Shown here piece after piece: positions 17,531 to 26,040 of a stretch of 50,223 nucleotides of DNA. The translations under genes were made by a program, and so were the position numbers. Location of the stretch: contig JADGEK010000028.1 of the NCBI GenBank assembly GCA_016744395.1, positions 1 through 50,223 of the forward strand. Direction: 5' to 3'. The notes beneath the pieces were generated by a model. The model had not been told where the DNA came from, did not search any database, and was given only the letters and a program-made list of their open reading frames with translations. Within the stretch, counting starts at the first letter, position 1; each line of letters opens with the position of its first letter. The stretch is from Gammaproteobacteria bacterium (lineage in GTDB: Bacteria; Pseudomonadota; Gammaproteobacteria; GRL18).

Positions 17531-19891
17531 ATGAATTCAAAAGACTCTTCATGGCTGTTAATCATAAGTCTGTTTTACACTTTTTTTGTTATATACGGCA
17601 GTCTGGTCCCATTTCAATTTAGGCCTATTCCCATAGAAGCAGCATTAGCGCTTTTCAAGGAAATCCCTTTTCTCAATCTGGGGATCCATTCTCGTGCAGA
17701 CTGGGTTTCTAATATTTTACTATTTATCCCCCTCACTTTTTTCTGGATGGCTTACTTTTCTCCTGCGATTCATTCAGTATCATCCATGAAGTTCAATCCA
17801 GTTATAGCAATGACTTTATTTTTTTTAAGTCTAACACTTAGTTTAAGCATTGAATTCACACAACTTTTCTTTCCCCCAAGAACCGTTTCACTCAATGATT
17901 TGATGGCTGAAACAATGGGTGCTTTATTGGGTATTCTCTTGTATTGGCAATTTGGTCATTTTGCAACAAAGTGGATAAAAAAATGGTCACAGGCACAAGA
18001 TAAAGCAGGGAAATTAGAACAAGTCCTATATCTTTATCTTTTTATTCTCTTTGGCTATAGCGTGCTTCCCCTTGATCTAACCATTAGTCCCGTAGAGGTT
18101 TATCATAAATGGACAGAGGGTAAAGTCTACTTAATTCCCTTTGTCAGTACGTTCAAAGGAGATATTAGTGAAATTATTTACAATTTTTTTTCCGATATTG
18201 CTATCTGGATTCCAGTATCATTGCTATGGACTGTCAGCAAAAAGAAAACACCTTCTCAGGCAACACTGTGGACATGGACTGCTGCACTTATTCTTGAATT
18301 TCTACAATTATTTGTTTATTCACGCGTCAGTGATACAACCGATCTGATTACTGCTGCCATTGGTGCATGGCTAGGTGTAAAAATTGCTACAATATGGAAA
18401 CCCAGTACAGTACTTCAAACAAGTTTAGAAAAAAATCATCTCTGGTTACCAATATCCCTTGTCTTTGGGTGGAGCATATTCCTGCTCATCATTTACTGGT
18501 ATCCATTTAATTTTCAATCCGATGCAATATTTCTTAAAGAAAGACTGGCGTTATTTTTTAATGTCCCTTTCACTGCTTTTTACTATGGAACTGAATTTCG
18601 TGCAATCACTTCACTTATCAGCAAAATGGCTTTTTTCTTTCCTCTAGGATATCTATTGGCCACCTTAAGTAGACAATTATTTTTATTTTTTAAAGAAAAA
18701 ATTCCTGAAAAATTGTTTATTTTTCTTTCCATAGCCTATATTACCTTCTTCGGATTAACCATTGAGCTAGTACAAGCCGCGTTACCTGAAAAAAGTGTTG
18801 ATAGTGCTGATTGTCTGCTCAGTATTATTGGAGCCTTAATTGGCTACATTATTTACCGATATATCAGTTCGCATTCAGCAAATATGTCTAAAACACATCA
18901 ACAAAAACCGACTCTAGAAAAACATCAAATCAAAAAATATTATACTTCTGTCAGAAATAGAAACAAATCTGCCACGATTATTTTCCTTTTAGTCCTATTT
19001 ATCATTACAACATCATTGTACATTATATCTCAAAGCTCATCTGTTCCTTACAATATAAGAGAGCTTATTTCTGGGTCACACCCATTATTAAATGCAATTG
19101 GACTTTCGATCACTTTTTTTTGCTGCTTTGGTTTTCCGTTATTTTCAATAATATCATTCTCAGGTCAATTCGAGGTGAAAACAACCCGCCTAATGGCATT
19201 GGTTCTACTTCATTGTATCGTTTCATGGCTCCTCCTCAGGCTGTTTGCACCAATTGAAAGTCTTCATGATATCATTGGCTCACCTACATTTGGTGTAGTA
19301 CCTGAAATTGAGATGGTATGCCGATTTATTGGCTTATTTATCCCTTTTTCCATTGCTCTGTTCATGGTCGCCAGCAGTATGGTATCTTGGTTTAAACAAA
19401 CGCCCGAAAAGACAAATCACATATTTTCTTTTTTTGTATTGGTTTTAATTGGCTTCCCATTATCCTACTGGATCGTTGTAATAGAAGCAGGGACAGACAA
19501 CTTAATAGAACTTCTGGCCAACGAAGGACGATCTTTATCAGTACTCGGTATTGCGCTTTACTTTTTTATACTCACTATTCCCGCCACTCTACTATCGGCT
19601 TCTCTCACTCACCCCAATACAAAAAAATGGCTCATTTCTCTTATTATTCTTGTGGTTTCATTTCCTCTGGCTTATTTATGCATCAATTGGGCAACAGAAT
19701 CTTTAATTGTGAAATACGGGCGGGTTTTTTCTGCACTGCAATTTCTTTTTAGTCCCGATAGAGAACACCTGATTTCAGGAAATGCTATAGTCATTCATTT
19801 TATGTTTGTACATGCTCTATTACTCTTGTTAATTAGCCTTTCACAACTTCCCGCATGGCTTGCAAAGCCGTTACTTAGGGAAATAAACTAA
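17531..19891 (+). CDS. Large membrane protein with three tandem VanZ-like repeats
   Basis: The 786-residue, highly hydrophobic inner-membrane protein contains three VanZ-like units: about 10-140, 167-285 and 310-442. Each has a start like GSLVPFQF / SVLPLDL / YWYPFNF and ends with the pattern E-x2-Q-x5-8-S-x2-D-x6-GA-x-LG (IEFTQ...LNDLMAETMGALLG, LEFLQ...TTDLITAAIGAWLG, IELVQ...SADCLLSIIGALIG). After a polar linker (450-475), residues 476-786 form a further block of about eight helices of unknown type. VanZ proteins are linked to envelope function and teicoplanin resistance, with no established chemistry. A weak ribosome binding site precedes the ATG. It is convergent with the EpsI/exosortase genes and may act in polymer assembly. 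Confidence 0.75.
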   Translation: MNSKDSSWLLIISLFYTFFVIYGSLVPFQFRPIPIEAALALFKEIPFLNLGIHSRADWVSNILLFIPLTFFWMAYFSPAIHSVSSMKFNPVIAMTLFFLSLTLSLSIEFTQLFFPPRTVSLNDLMAETMGALLGILLYWQFGHFATKWIKKWSQAQDKAGKLEQVLYLYLFILFGYSVLPLDLTISPVEVYHKWTEGKVYLIPFVSTFKGDISEIIYNFFSDIAIWIPVSLLWTVSKKKTPSQATLWTWTAALILEFLQLFVYSRVSDTTDLITAAIGAWLGVKIATIWKPSTVLQTSLEKNHLWLPISLVFGWSIFLLIIYWYPFNFQSDAIFLKERLALFFNVPFTAFYYGTEFRAITSLISKMAFFFPLGYLLATLSRQLFLFFKEKIPEKLFIFLSIAYITFFGLTIELVQAALPEKSVDSADCLLSIIGALIGYIIYRYISSHSANMSKTHQQKPTLEKHQIKKYYTSVRNRNKSATIIFLLVLFIITTSLYIISQSSSVPYNIRELISGSHPLLNAIGLSITFFCCFGFPLFSIISFSGQFEVKTTRLMALVLLHCIVSWLLLRLFAPIESLHDIIGSPTFGVVPEIEMVCRFIGLFIPFSIALFMVASSMVSWFKQTPEKTNHIFSFFVLVLIGFPLSYWIVVIEAGTDNLIELLANEGRSLSVLGIALYFFILTIPATLLSASLTHPNTKKWLISLIILVVSFPLAYLCINWATESLIVKYGRVFSALQFLFSPDREHLISGNAIVIHFMFVHALLLLLISLSQLPAWLAKPLLREIN

Positions 19892-20064
19892 CTCGATAAC
19901 TATCCTGACACATGGAGAAGTCAGTGTTCACGATCGCTCAAAATACACACGAGTGAAAGATAGAGAGTTAAAGCATAAAAAATAACTTAATAAATAAATG
20001 CCAGATGAACTGTCAAAAATCTTAAACTGATCAAACGAGTATCCTGGCTTAATCACGACTAATT

Positions 20065-20703
20065 TCAATCTTCAATATTAATTACTTTATTTTCTATGAA
20101 ACTCTGTATTACTGCCGCAAGTATAGATGCTGAAGGTGATTGAGAATATTCGTCATCTGCAGAAGAGGTAGTATCTGAGATATAAAAGAGAGTCATTACT
20201 TTTCTAGAACTAACCATTTGCTTTATTGATTCTGTAAATTGATGCAACACAGGATCTTTGATAAATTCACCTTCATATAACAAAACATACGCTGCACTGC
20301 CATCGCCGCTTGCACTGCGTAGTAAATGAACTGGAATTTCAGGTTCTCCTGGAATAGTAATCCCCCCCACATCGATGAGTTCGATGCCATGAGACAAAGC
20401 AAGCTCTGGATGATGATACAGTTTCTTATAATCATAAGAGCGAGCAGCAAAAACTTTTAACTCATTACCCTTAGGGTCTTTATAAATCCGCTCAATCCAA
20501 TCCTCACTGCCAAATAATGTTTTAACCCAGCGATCGTTATGGCGTAAAAAAGGTTCCGATGAAAAACCAATCAGAACTGGAGAAATTAAACGAACAGATT
20601 TACCATCATCCGCTACCGGAGAGATGTAATTGTGAATAATCGTTGGTATTAATGCAATAAGAAGCAGAACTGCAACTGGCAGTGCATAACGTGAGGATAT
20701 CAT
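20065..20703 (-). CDS. epsI: EpsI-like exosortase-associated protein (DUF3485)
   Basis: The 212-residue protein has an N-terminal membrane anchor or uncleaved signal (YALPVAVLLLIALIPTII) and then a periplasmic domain. The domain resembles EpsI: WIERIYKDPKGNELKVFAARSYDYKK, a YHHPELALSHGIEL segment where EpsI has its H-P-x2-C region (no Cys here), and an IPVHLLR strand. It starts one base after the exosortase stop with an AAGGA ribosome binding site inside the exosortase end, so they are a coupled pair. In XrtA proteins this domain is fused to the exosortase; here it is separate. It presumably assists exosortase-linked polymer or protein processing in the periplasm. Confidence 0.75.
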   Translation of the reverse strand: MISSRYALPVAVLLLIALIPTIIHNYISPVADDGKSVRLISPVLIGFSSEPFLRHNDRWVKTLFGSEDWIERIYKDPKGNELKVFAARSYDYKKLYHHPELALSHGIELIDVGGITIPGEPEIPVHLLRSASGDGSAAYVLLYEGEFIKDPVLHQFTESIKQMVSSRKVMTLFYISDTTSSADDEYSQSPSASILAAVIQSFIENKVINIED

Positions 20704-20704
20704 T

Positions 20705-21559
20705 TTATTTTTCCTTGCTATCGGGTGCCCGGCCTAACCAGAAAATAATGGGCAATGCCACTGCAAATGTCAGCAAACCTGAAATTTCATGTGCTGATGT
20801 TTTTAACACATCAAGACCAACCCAGTGGACAAGCAATGTGAGCAATAATACCCGTACAATATTGACGCCAATAGCAAGCGGTATAGCAATTAATAATACC
20901 AGTATTTTACGATGTACCACTGGGCATAAATAAGCAGTCAATATAGCCACAGTAATCGTAGCATAAAGTGTTGAAAAACCACTGCACGCATCAGCAACCT
21001 GTAATGAACCATTAGAAATTTCCAGCAAAGTCCCTGAGGAAAACACTGGCACACCAAAATATGGTAACAGCCACGCCACGCTATCAGTCGCTATATGGCG
21101 TAAAGCAAGATGTATTGACTCCGTTAAAAATAAAGGAATGGGCAAAGTAAGGAAAAGTGTCAACAGAGGAAAAATAATAGCCCTAGTTCGATCCCACCCA
21201 AAAAAAAGCAAACTTAGACCAGGTAGAGATAGAAAAAGAGCAAAAGCAGATAAAAGTTGAGATTGCATGCCAGCATCGAGCATATGGAGTATCAGACCTG
21301 GAGTGAGAATAGCAAATCCCCAGAGACTTGAACTTCTTGGCAACTCGCGCAGTTTTTGTAGTTCAGCCCACACCAGATAAGCAACAATTAAAGCAATTAA
21401 AATACCGTGCCCATTGTGCCAGACACTCATAGTCCAGCGTTCCCAGAGCCAAAGTATAGTTGGTGCGTATAAGAAAAAAAGTAGTGCTGCTACCATCCAG
21501 ATGGACCAGAGCTGTCGGGTTTCCAAATTATTTTCAGGTTTCGATATGTGTACGTTCAA
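20705..21559 (-). CDS. xrt: Exosortase (PEP-CTERM transpeptidase/protease)
   Basis: The 284-residue polytopic membrane protein has the exosortase catalytic set: Cys192 in ADACSGFS, Arg236 in GVNIVRVLLLTLLVHW, His257 in SAHEISGLLTFAV. Together they should cut PEP-CTERM proteins such as the one at 4685-5527. The motif after Cys is CSGFS rather than the common CSGLR. About eight hydrophobic helices are visible. The best start is a TTG at 21559 with AAAGGA upstream (11-base spacing); the first in-frame ATG would remove part of helix 1. It is followed by epsI with a one-base gap. Which named class (XrtA, B, D and so on) it belongs to cannot be settled by eye. Confidence 0.9.
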   Translation of the reverse strand: MNVHISKPENNLETRQLWSIWMVAALLFFLYAPTILWLWERWTMSVWHNGHGILIALIVAYLVWAELQKLRELPRSSSLWGFAILTPGLILHMLDAGMQSQLLSAFALFLSLPGLSLLFFGWDRTRAIIFPLLTLFLTLPIPLFLTESIHLALRHIATDSVAWLLPYFGVPVFSSGTLLEISNGSLQVADACSGFSTLYATITVAILTAYLCPVVHRKILVLLIAIPLAIGVNIVRVLLLTLLVHWVGLDVLKTSAHEISGLLTFAVALPIIFWLGRAPDSKEK

Positions 21560-21825
21560 AAGTTATAACATCCTTTGGTTAACAATTTTGATTTATTGAT
21601 GAACCTAAAATAATCGAAAAATTTCACGCCAATATTCCTATAATCCAAATCTTTTAAGATAGAAAAACAAACGTAGATTTTTTCCTTTAATTAAACAGAT
21701 TAAAAATGGAACAATAACACCAAATAACATGAATATACAAGCCAGCTCAATCCATCTCTTAATAAAAGTGTAACATATCGAATAAATCAATCTGATTAAA
21801 GCTGTTGGAATATTAAATTATCATA

Positions 21826-22632
21826 TTATTGATCAGTTTTTGATGAAATAAGTGTTAATTTTTTATAACCAATAAAAAGACGTTTGCCATGCATCTCCAG
21901 CCCCCTTGGCGTCAAGTGAGTAGCATCGGCCTTTTCTAAACCCAACATAGAAACAAAGGTAGTGTCTTTACTTTCTTGAGCTAATTGTTTTTGAGCCTGA
22001 ACAATCCCCTGATTTTTTTTTACCCAGGGATTTTGTTCATCCACACCCAAAATGACTGGAAGAGTCAAATTCATACTCACATTTTGCCTTACATCATCAA
22101 TTAAACGTTTTAAATACTTATAGTACGTGTCAGCCATGACTTCATTTTTAGCATCACTTTCCCCCTGAATCCAAACAAAACCACTCATTTTCACCTTATG
22201 CCCTTCTTCTCTTAACACTCTTATGGCGAGGTTAAGTTCTTGCACCATCTTATCGTAAAGACCATTTTGACCTGGTGCTTTCCAGTTTCGAATAATATCA
22301 GTCGAACTTTGTGTGTATTTGAAGATAGCAGTGTTAATATCTTGCTTTTTCAACGCACGGGCAAAAGTGACTTCAGGTCCAAAATGCCCCTTTTTAAATA
22401 CTCCTTTTTGTGCTTTAAGAGTTGTCCATTTACTGTTTGACGAACTATATTTAGGCGCAACCCAATAAAAAGGGATTGATTTATCAAGAGATTCAAGATC
22501 TTTTGGGTAGTTTACAGCATCACCTTTCCACCCTTGCGCATTAGACTGCCCAGCAATGATAAAAAGTTCAAACTCCTGAGCAATGGCCGCATTTTCAAAC
22601 AAAAAAACAAAGGCAATAAAAAGAATTCTCAT
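21826..22632 (-). CDS. Secreted SGNH/SASA carbohydrate esterase (CE6-like)
   Basis: The protein has about 268 residues with signal peptide MRILFIAFVFLFENAAIA. The nucleophile motif FIIAGQSNAQGW has Ser in GQSNA; GFVWIQGESDA is the second conserved block, and ADATHLTPRG carries the C-terminal Asp-x2-His. This is the sialate O-acetylesterase/acetylxylan esterase (PF03629) arrangement. It should remove O-acetyl groups from a polysaccharide outside the inner membrane, perhaps tuning acetylation added by the MBOAT at 29170-30711. I choose the ATG at 22632, which begins the signal peptide and has GGAG upstream; an in-frame ATG at 22668 adds 12 residues. Confidence 0.8.
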   Translation of the reverse strand: MRILFIAFVFLFENAAIAQEFELFIIAGQSNAQGWKGDAVNYPKDLESLDKSIPFYWVAPKYSSSNSKWTTLKAQKGVFKKGHFGPEVTFARALKKQDINTAIFKYTQSSTDIIRNWKAPGQNGLYDKMVQELNLAIRVLREEGHKVKMSGFVWIQGESDAKNEVMADTYYKYLKRLIDDVRQNVSMNLTLPVILGVDEQNPWVKKNQGIVQAQKQLAQESKDTTFVSMLGLEKADATHLTPRGLEMHGKRLFIGYKKLTLISSKTDQ

Positions 22633-22948
22633 ACACTTTATAACTCCACAAAATATTAAACCATACACCCTACAGGCTTAGAAATTGAAACTAAATAGCA
22701 GTTCCAAAAGGGTGCACATTTATTTAAACTTAAACCTAAATTGTAGATCCAAGTTATTGACCCAAACAACTCAATCAACAAAAAGGTTTAAGATGGCTGA
22801 TAATATCAAGTTAAGAGAGTTTTTTAGCTGAAGCACTAAAAATTAAAATTCAAGCCAGATTTGTTATTGTTTTTATTTTCTAAATTCTGAGTATTCGTTG
22901 ACACTTCACCCACTGTTTTATTGTGATACTGAGAAAAAATGACACATT

Positions 22949-23872
22949 CTATTTTACTGGTGTGAGCGCACTCATTTCACCAAGCGTTGCTGCGATCCTT
23001 ACTAAAAAAAAACGTGTTCTTTTAAAACTAAGTGAAAAAAGTGCCGAAAATCCATAAATGAGCAGTTTTTTCCATAAGTAGTTAGGAATTTTTTTATCTC
23101 TGTCATTATTTATTAAAACAACAGAACGTGAGCGTTGAAAACTTTTAGTCAGAATATATTTCATACGAAAGCGCTCTGGTTCAACGAGGTGATATTGAAC
23201 CATATCAGGCACATAGCGCAATTTCATATTCATTGATAGTGCTCTTTTTATATAGTCATTATCTTCCCCTCCAGCAAGATCATGACCTGAAGGACCCAAC
23301 TGAGTACTAAATTCCCCAACTAACTTGAAAACCGAACGTTTGAGGGCAAGATTTCCACCGCCAGGTATCGGTACATCTGGGGTATAATCAAAAGCAATAT
23401 CCCCCTGATCAAATCGTGGAACGGGTAATGGATAAATAGCGTATTTACCTTTTTCATGTGCCCAGGGAGGCTCCTGACCATTCCAGTCAGGAAGGATTTT
23501 GCCAAAAAAGACATCAATTTTATTATAATTATTATATGCACTGCATAATACATTGAAATACTTGGTTGAAATTCTATGATCATCATCAATCATCGCTATA
23601 AGATCGCCAGTTAACTGGGGGATAGCATAATTTAATGCATGAGACTTACCAGGCGTTGACACTTCATGCCAAATTAAAGGTAAGCAGTTTTTTTCAACCT
23701 GAACACTGATATATTCCTGGAGAATGCTATGAGTCTTATCATTGCAAGCATTAGCAATAACACAGATGGTAATTTTACATTCTGAAGGACGTGCAATTTG
23801 ATTTAGTGACTCCAAAACATTGTTTAGCAAAGCGGCCCTGTTATGTGTGCAAATTAACACTTCAAGATGCAT
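22949..23872 (-). CDS. Glycosyltransferase family 2
   Basis: The 307-residue cytosolic GT-A enzyme begins MHLEVLICTHNRAALLNNVL, the usual GT2 nucleotide-binding start. The D-D-D metal/UDP-sugar motif is MIDDDHR near residue 96, and a later GGEDNDY region supplies the catalytic acid typical of GT2. It should add one sugar to a lipid-linked repeat. It lies 10 bases after the sulfotransferase gene at 23883-24833, so both share a transcript. Donor and acceptor are unknown. Confidence 0.85.
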   Translation of the reverse strand: MHLEVLICTHNRAALLNNVLESLNQIARPSECKITICVIANACNDKTHSILQEYISVQVEKNCLPLIWHEVSTPGKSHALNYAIPQLTGDLIAMIDDDHRISTKYFNVLCSAYNNYNKIDVFFGKILPDWNGQEPPWAHEKGKYAIYPLPVPRFDQGDIAFDYTPDVPIPGGGNLALKRSVFKLVGEFSTQLGPSGHDLAGGEDNDYIKRALSMNMKLRYVPDMVQYHLVEPERFRMKYILTKSFQRSRSVVLINNDRDKKIPNYLWKKLLIYGFSALFSLSFKRTRFFLVRIAATLGEMSALTPVK

Positions 23873-23882
23873 TAAATTATTC

Positions 23883-24833
23883 CTATTTATTATTAAACTT
23901 TACTAATTTTTTTTTCATTAAATCCAGAACAATCAGACCTCTGTAATAAATACGTACAAAAGCCCACATCTTATAATTTTTATTTTCAATAATATAATTA
24001 TGAGCTCTTAACGTTTCAGCTGCAGCACCCTCAAAAACTTTAACATCATGAGGTGTCATTTTTTCTTTCCATTTATTTGTATTTGTTTTCTGCAAAGGCT
24101 TCTGAAGTAAATGAGTTTTACCTTCACCCTTTGATTTCTTAAAATTAATAAGTGAATCTGAGTAAGGTTCATTAAGAAAATCACATACTTTTTTCAATGA
24201 CTCCTCTGGTTGTACTAAAAGATCTTCATATCTCACAGACATATAATCTTTACTTTCCAGTTTGTTACCTTCAATTTCACCGACTTCAACATATTGTTGC
24301 CAGTATTTTGCCGCATGGTATACATTTATAACGCCAAAATCAGGGTGTCTGTCAAACATAGATAAGGCACAGTCACGCCCATCACGAATAATATGGATAA
24401 ATTGAGCATCAGGAAACATGTTTTTCAACAAAGGAATATGCAATACATAGTATGGAGTTTTATCACCCCACCTGGATTTTCCTTCCCCCTCTGCATTGAA
24501 TGTATAAAGCGCATTAAAAATATCAGCCATAGAATGAACCTTACACTCTTTCATTTTTTCTGCCATCAAATCCACATTGAATGACACGCCATGTAAGTCT
24601 GTTTCAAGAAAGTTTTTTCCCTGCTCATACATTTTAAGCAAAACTTTTTTAATATTCTCCAGTTGACTTAAATCCCCATAGACTTCTTCATTTTTCATTA
24701 AGGGAATAAAAAAATGTGACTCACCCGTTGGCATACTTATATTTGGATGTGAACGCAACATATATTGAAGCAGCGTTGTCCCTGACCGTGGTGCCCCAAC
24801 AATAAAGACGGGGCCCTTATTCACTGTATTCAT
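23883..24833 (-). CDS. PAPS-dependent sulfotransferase
   Basis: The 316-residue protein has the 5'-phosphosulfate loop GAPRSGTT at 13-20 and the 3'-phosphate-binding segment FIHIIRDGRDCALSM near 143-157, both diagnostic of PAPS sulfotransferases (Sulfotransfer_3 type). It would sulfate a sugar hydroxyl in the cytoplasm. It lies directly before a GT2 gene, and a second sulfotransferase is encoded at 34130-35047, so the polymer may be sulfated. An inverted-repeat element follows upstream at 24953-25058. Confidence 0.85.
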   Translation of the reverse strand: MNTVNKGPVFIVGAPRSGTTLLQYMLRSHPNISMPTGESHFFIPLMKNEEVYGDLSQLENIKKVLLKMYEQGKNFLETDLHGVSFNVDLMAEKMKECKVHSMADIFNALYTFNAEGEGKSRWGDKTPYYVLHIPLLKNMFPDAQFIHIIRDGRDCALSMFDRHPDFGVINVYHAAKYWQQYVEVGEIEGNKLESKDYMSVRYEDLLVQPEESLKKVCDFLNEPYSDSLINFKKSKGEGKTHLLQKPLQKTNTNKWKEKMTPHDVKVFEGAAAETLRAHNYIIENKNYKMWAFVRIYYRGLIVLDLMKKKLVKFNNK

Positions 24834-24952
24834 TATAATTCCTTATAAATAAAGCTCGACTTGAATATTAACTTAGAATATAAATCGAGAGATAACACTA
24901 AAAAACAAAAAATTATTGAGGGTGCTCAAATAATAGATGTTTATGTTCTATC

Positions 24953-25039
24953 GTAGGTTGCCTTGTAACTGTGTTTTACGAAGCCCAAATGCTTTAGCTA
25001 ACTACATGTTGGGCTTCGTAAAACTCAGCCACAATCTAC
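24953..25039. repeat. Palindromic (REP/MITE-like) intergenic element
   Basis: Two perfectly complementary 16-base arms, GTTTTACGAAGCCCAA (24973-24988) and TTGGGCTTCGTAAAAC (25009-25024), flank a 20-base loop. Outer ends GTAGGTTG (24953-24960) and CAATCTAC (25032-25039) also pair except for one base. The 87-base unit has no coding content and no T-run, so it looks like a short dispersed palindromic repeat rather than a terminator. The GTAGGTTG...GCCCAAC style resembles repeats common in some sulfur- and methane-oxidising gammaproteobacteria. Confidence 0.7.
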
Positions 25040-25058
25040 AAAATTGTAAAATGTGGCT
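25027..25058. repeat. Second nested inverted repeat overlapping the palindrome
   Basis: AGCCACA (25027-25033) pairs with TGTGGCT (25052-25058), and inside it TACAA pairs with TTGTA. It overlaps the right end of the 24953-25039 element, so the DNA or RNA can switch between two folds. Confidence 0.55.
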
Positions 25059-25090
25059 AGTCTGTCTCAAAATTTTCTTGAAAAAAAATA

Positions 25091-26017
25091 TTATTTATTT
25101 TTTTTCACTCGAATTTCAGAAATAATACCAATCAGATAATTGATTTCCCATTTAGATTTAAAAACATTTTCAGTGTCACTCGTTAGAAATGATTTTATTA
25201 ACCTGATGTATTGTTGCATCAGCAAAGTAAAGAAATATCTGGGGATTAAAAAAATTGTTTTATAATTTTTATTTGCATTGGCATCCAAAACCTTATTGGC
25301 AATACCTTTTCCAAACCGGCCAGCCCTTCCCAGCACCCATTTGGGCTTCATTTGATTCGTTTTTATAATGTGCTGTACCACACATGAAGGTTCATACCAA
25401 CACAAATAACCATCTTTCACCAGTCTCTGGGTAAAAGAGGTTTCACTCCCCATCTTATAACTACTTGTCCCATCAGGACCTATATTGGAATCAAACTGAT
25501 ATCCTAATTTAAATACATCACTACGAATAGCCATATTTGCGCCCCATATATGGCTTTGGCTGACAGCTCCTTGGGTCAATTCATCAGGACTGATCCCATA
25601 GACAATCCCCTTATTGATCCACTGTTCATTCCATAAATCGGGTTCATGGCTCCAATAGGGTTCAATTCGCCCACCAAAGATGGAATAATCTTCATTGGCA
25701 TTTACTGCATGTTCAAATGTTGTTAACCAACTCTTATCTGGAATAATATCATCATCGGTGAAAACGCAGATTTCACCAGTAATCTGATTTATTACACTAT
25801 TTAAGGCATTATTTTTTCCTTTCTTTTTTTCAAAATATATCTTTAAAGGCAATTTATCCTGGTAGTCATTTAAAATTTGATCTGTATTGTCTGTACTATT
25901 ATTATTAACTGCGATTAATTCCCACCCACCCTCAGGCTTGTCAATTTCAATTAAGGCATTAAGCATTAAAGGTAATGTCTGCTCGCCATTGTAAGTTGAA
26001 AAGATCACACTTATCAT
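25091..26017 (-). CDS. Glycosyltransferase family 2
   Basis: The 308-residue GT-A enzyme begins MISVIFSTYNGEQTLPLMLN and has VFTDDDIIPDKSWL (the D-x-D metal site) near residue 90. A later ETSFTQRL segment is the likely catalytic region. It lies 23 bases after the asparagine-synthase-like gene at 26041-27822, on the same strand. It is related in layout to the GT2 at 22949-23872 but clearly distinct. Sugar specificity is unknown. Confidence 0.85.
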   Translation of the reverse strand: MISVIFSTYNGEQTLPLMLNALIEIDKPEGGWELIAVNNNSTDNTDQILNDYQDKLPLKIYFEKKKGKNNALNSVINQITGEICVFTDDDIIPDKSWLTTFEHAVNANEDYSIFGGRIEPYWSHEPDLWNEQWINKGIVYGISPDELTQGAVSQSHIWGANMAIRSDVFKLGYQFDSNIGPDGTSSYKMGSETSFTQRLVKDGYLCWYEPSCVVQHIIKTNQMKPKWVLGRAGRFGKGIANKVLDANANKNYKTIFLIPRYFFTLLMQQYIRLIKSFLTSDTENVFKSKWEINYLIGIISEIRVKKNK

Positions 26018-26040
26018 ATTATTTACCAGTCATTTGCTTG

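Noticed and set aside
22903..22908. TGACAC copies at about 22904, 22939 and 35112 as further enhancer boxes
   Set aside because: None has TGTAAA six bases away, so they do not match the box.
24937..25125. 62-residue plus-strand open frame
   Set aside because: It runs through the palindromic element and has no ribosome binding site; its open frame is a by-product of the repeat.
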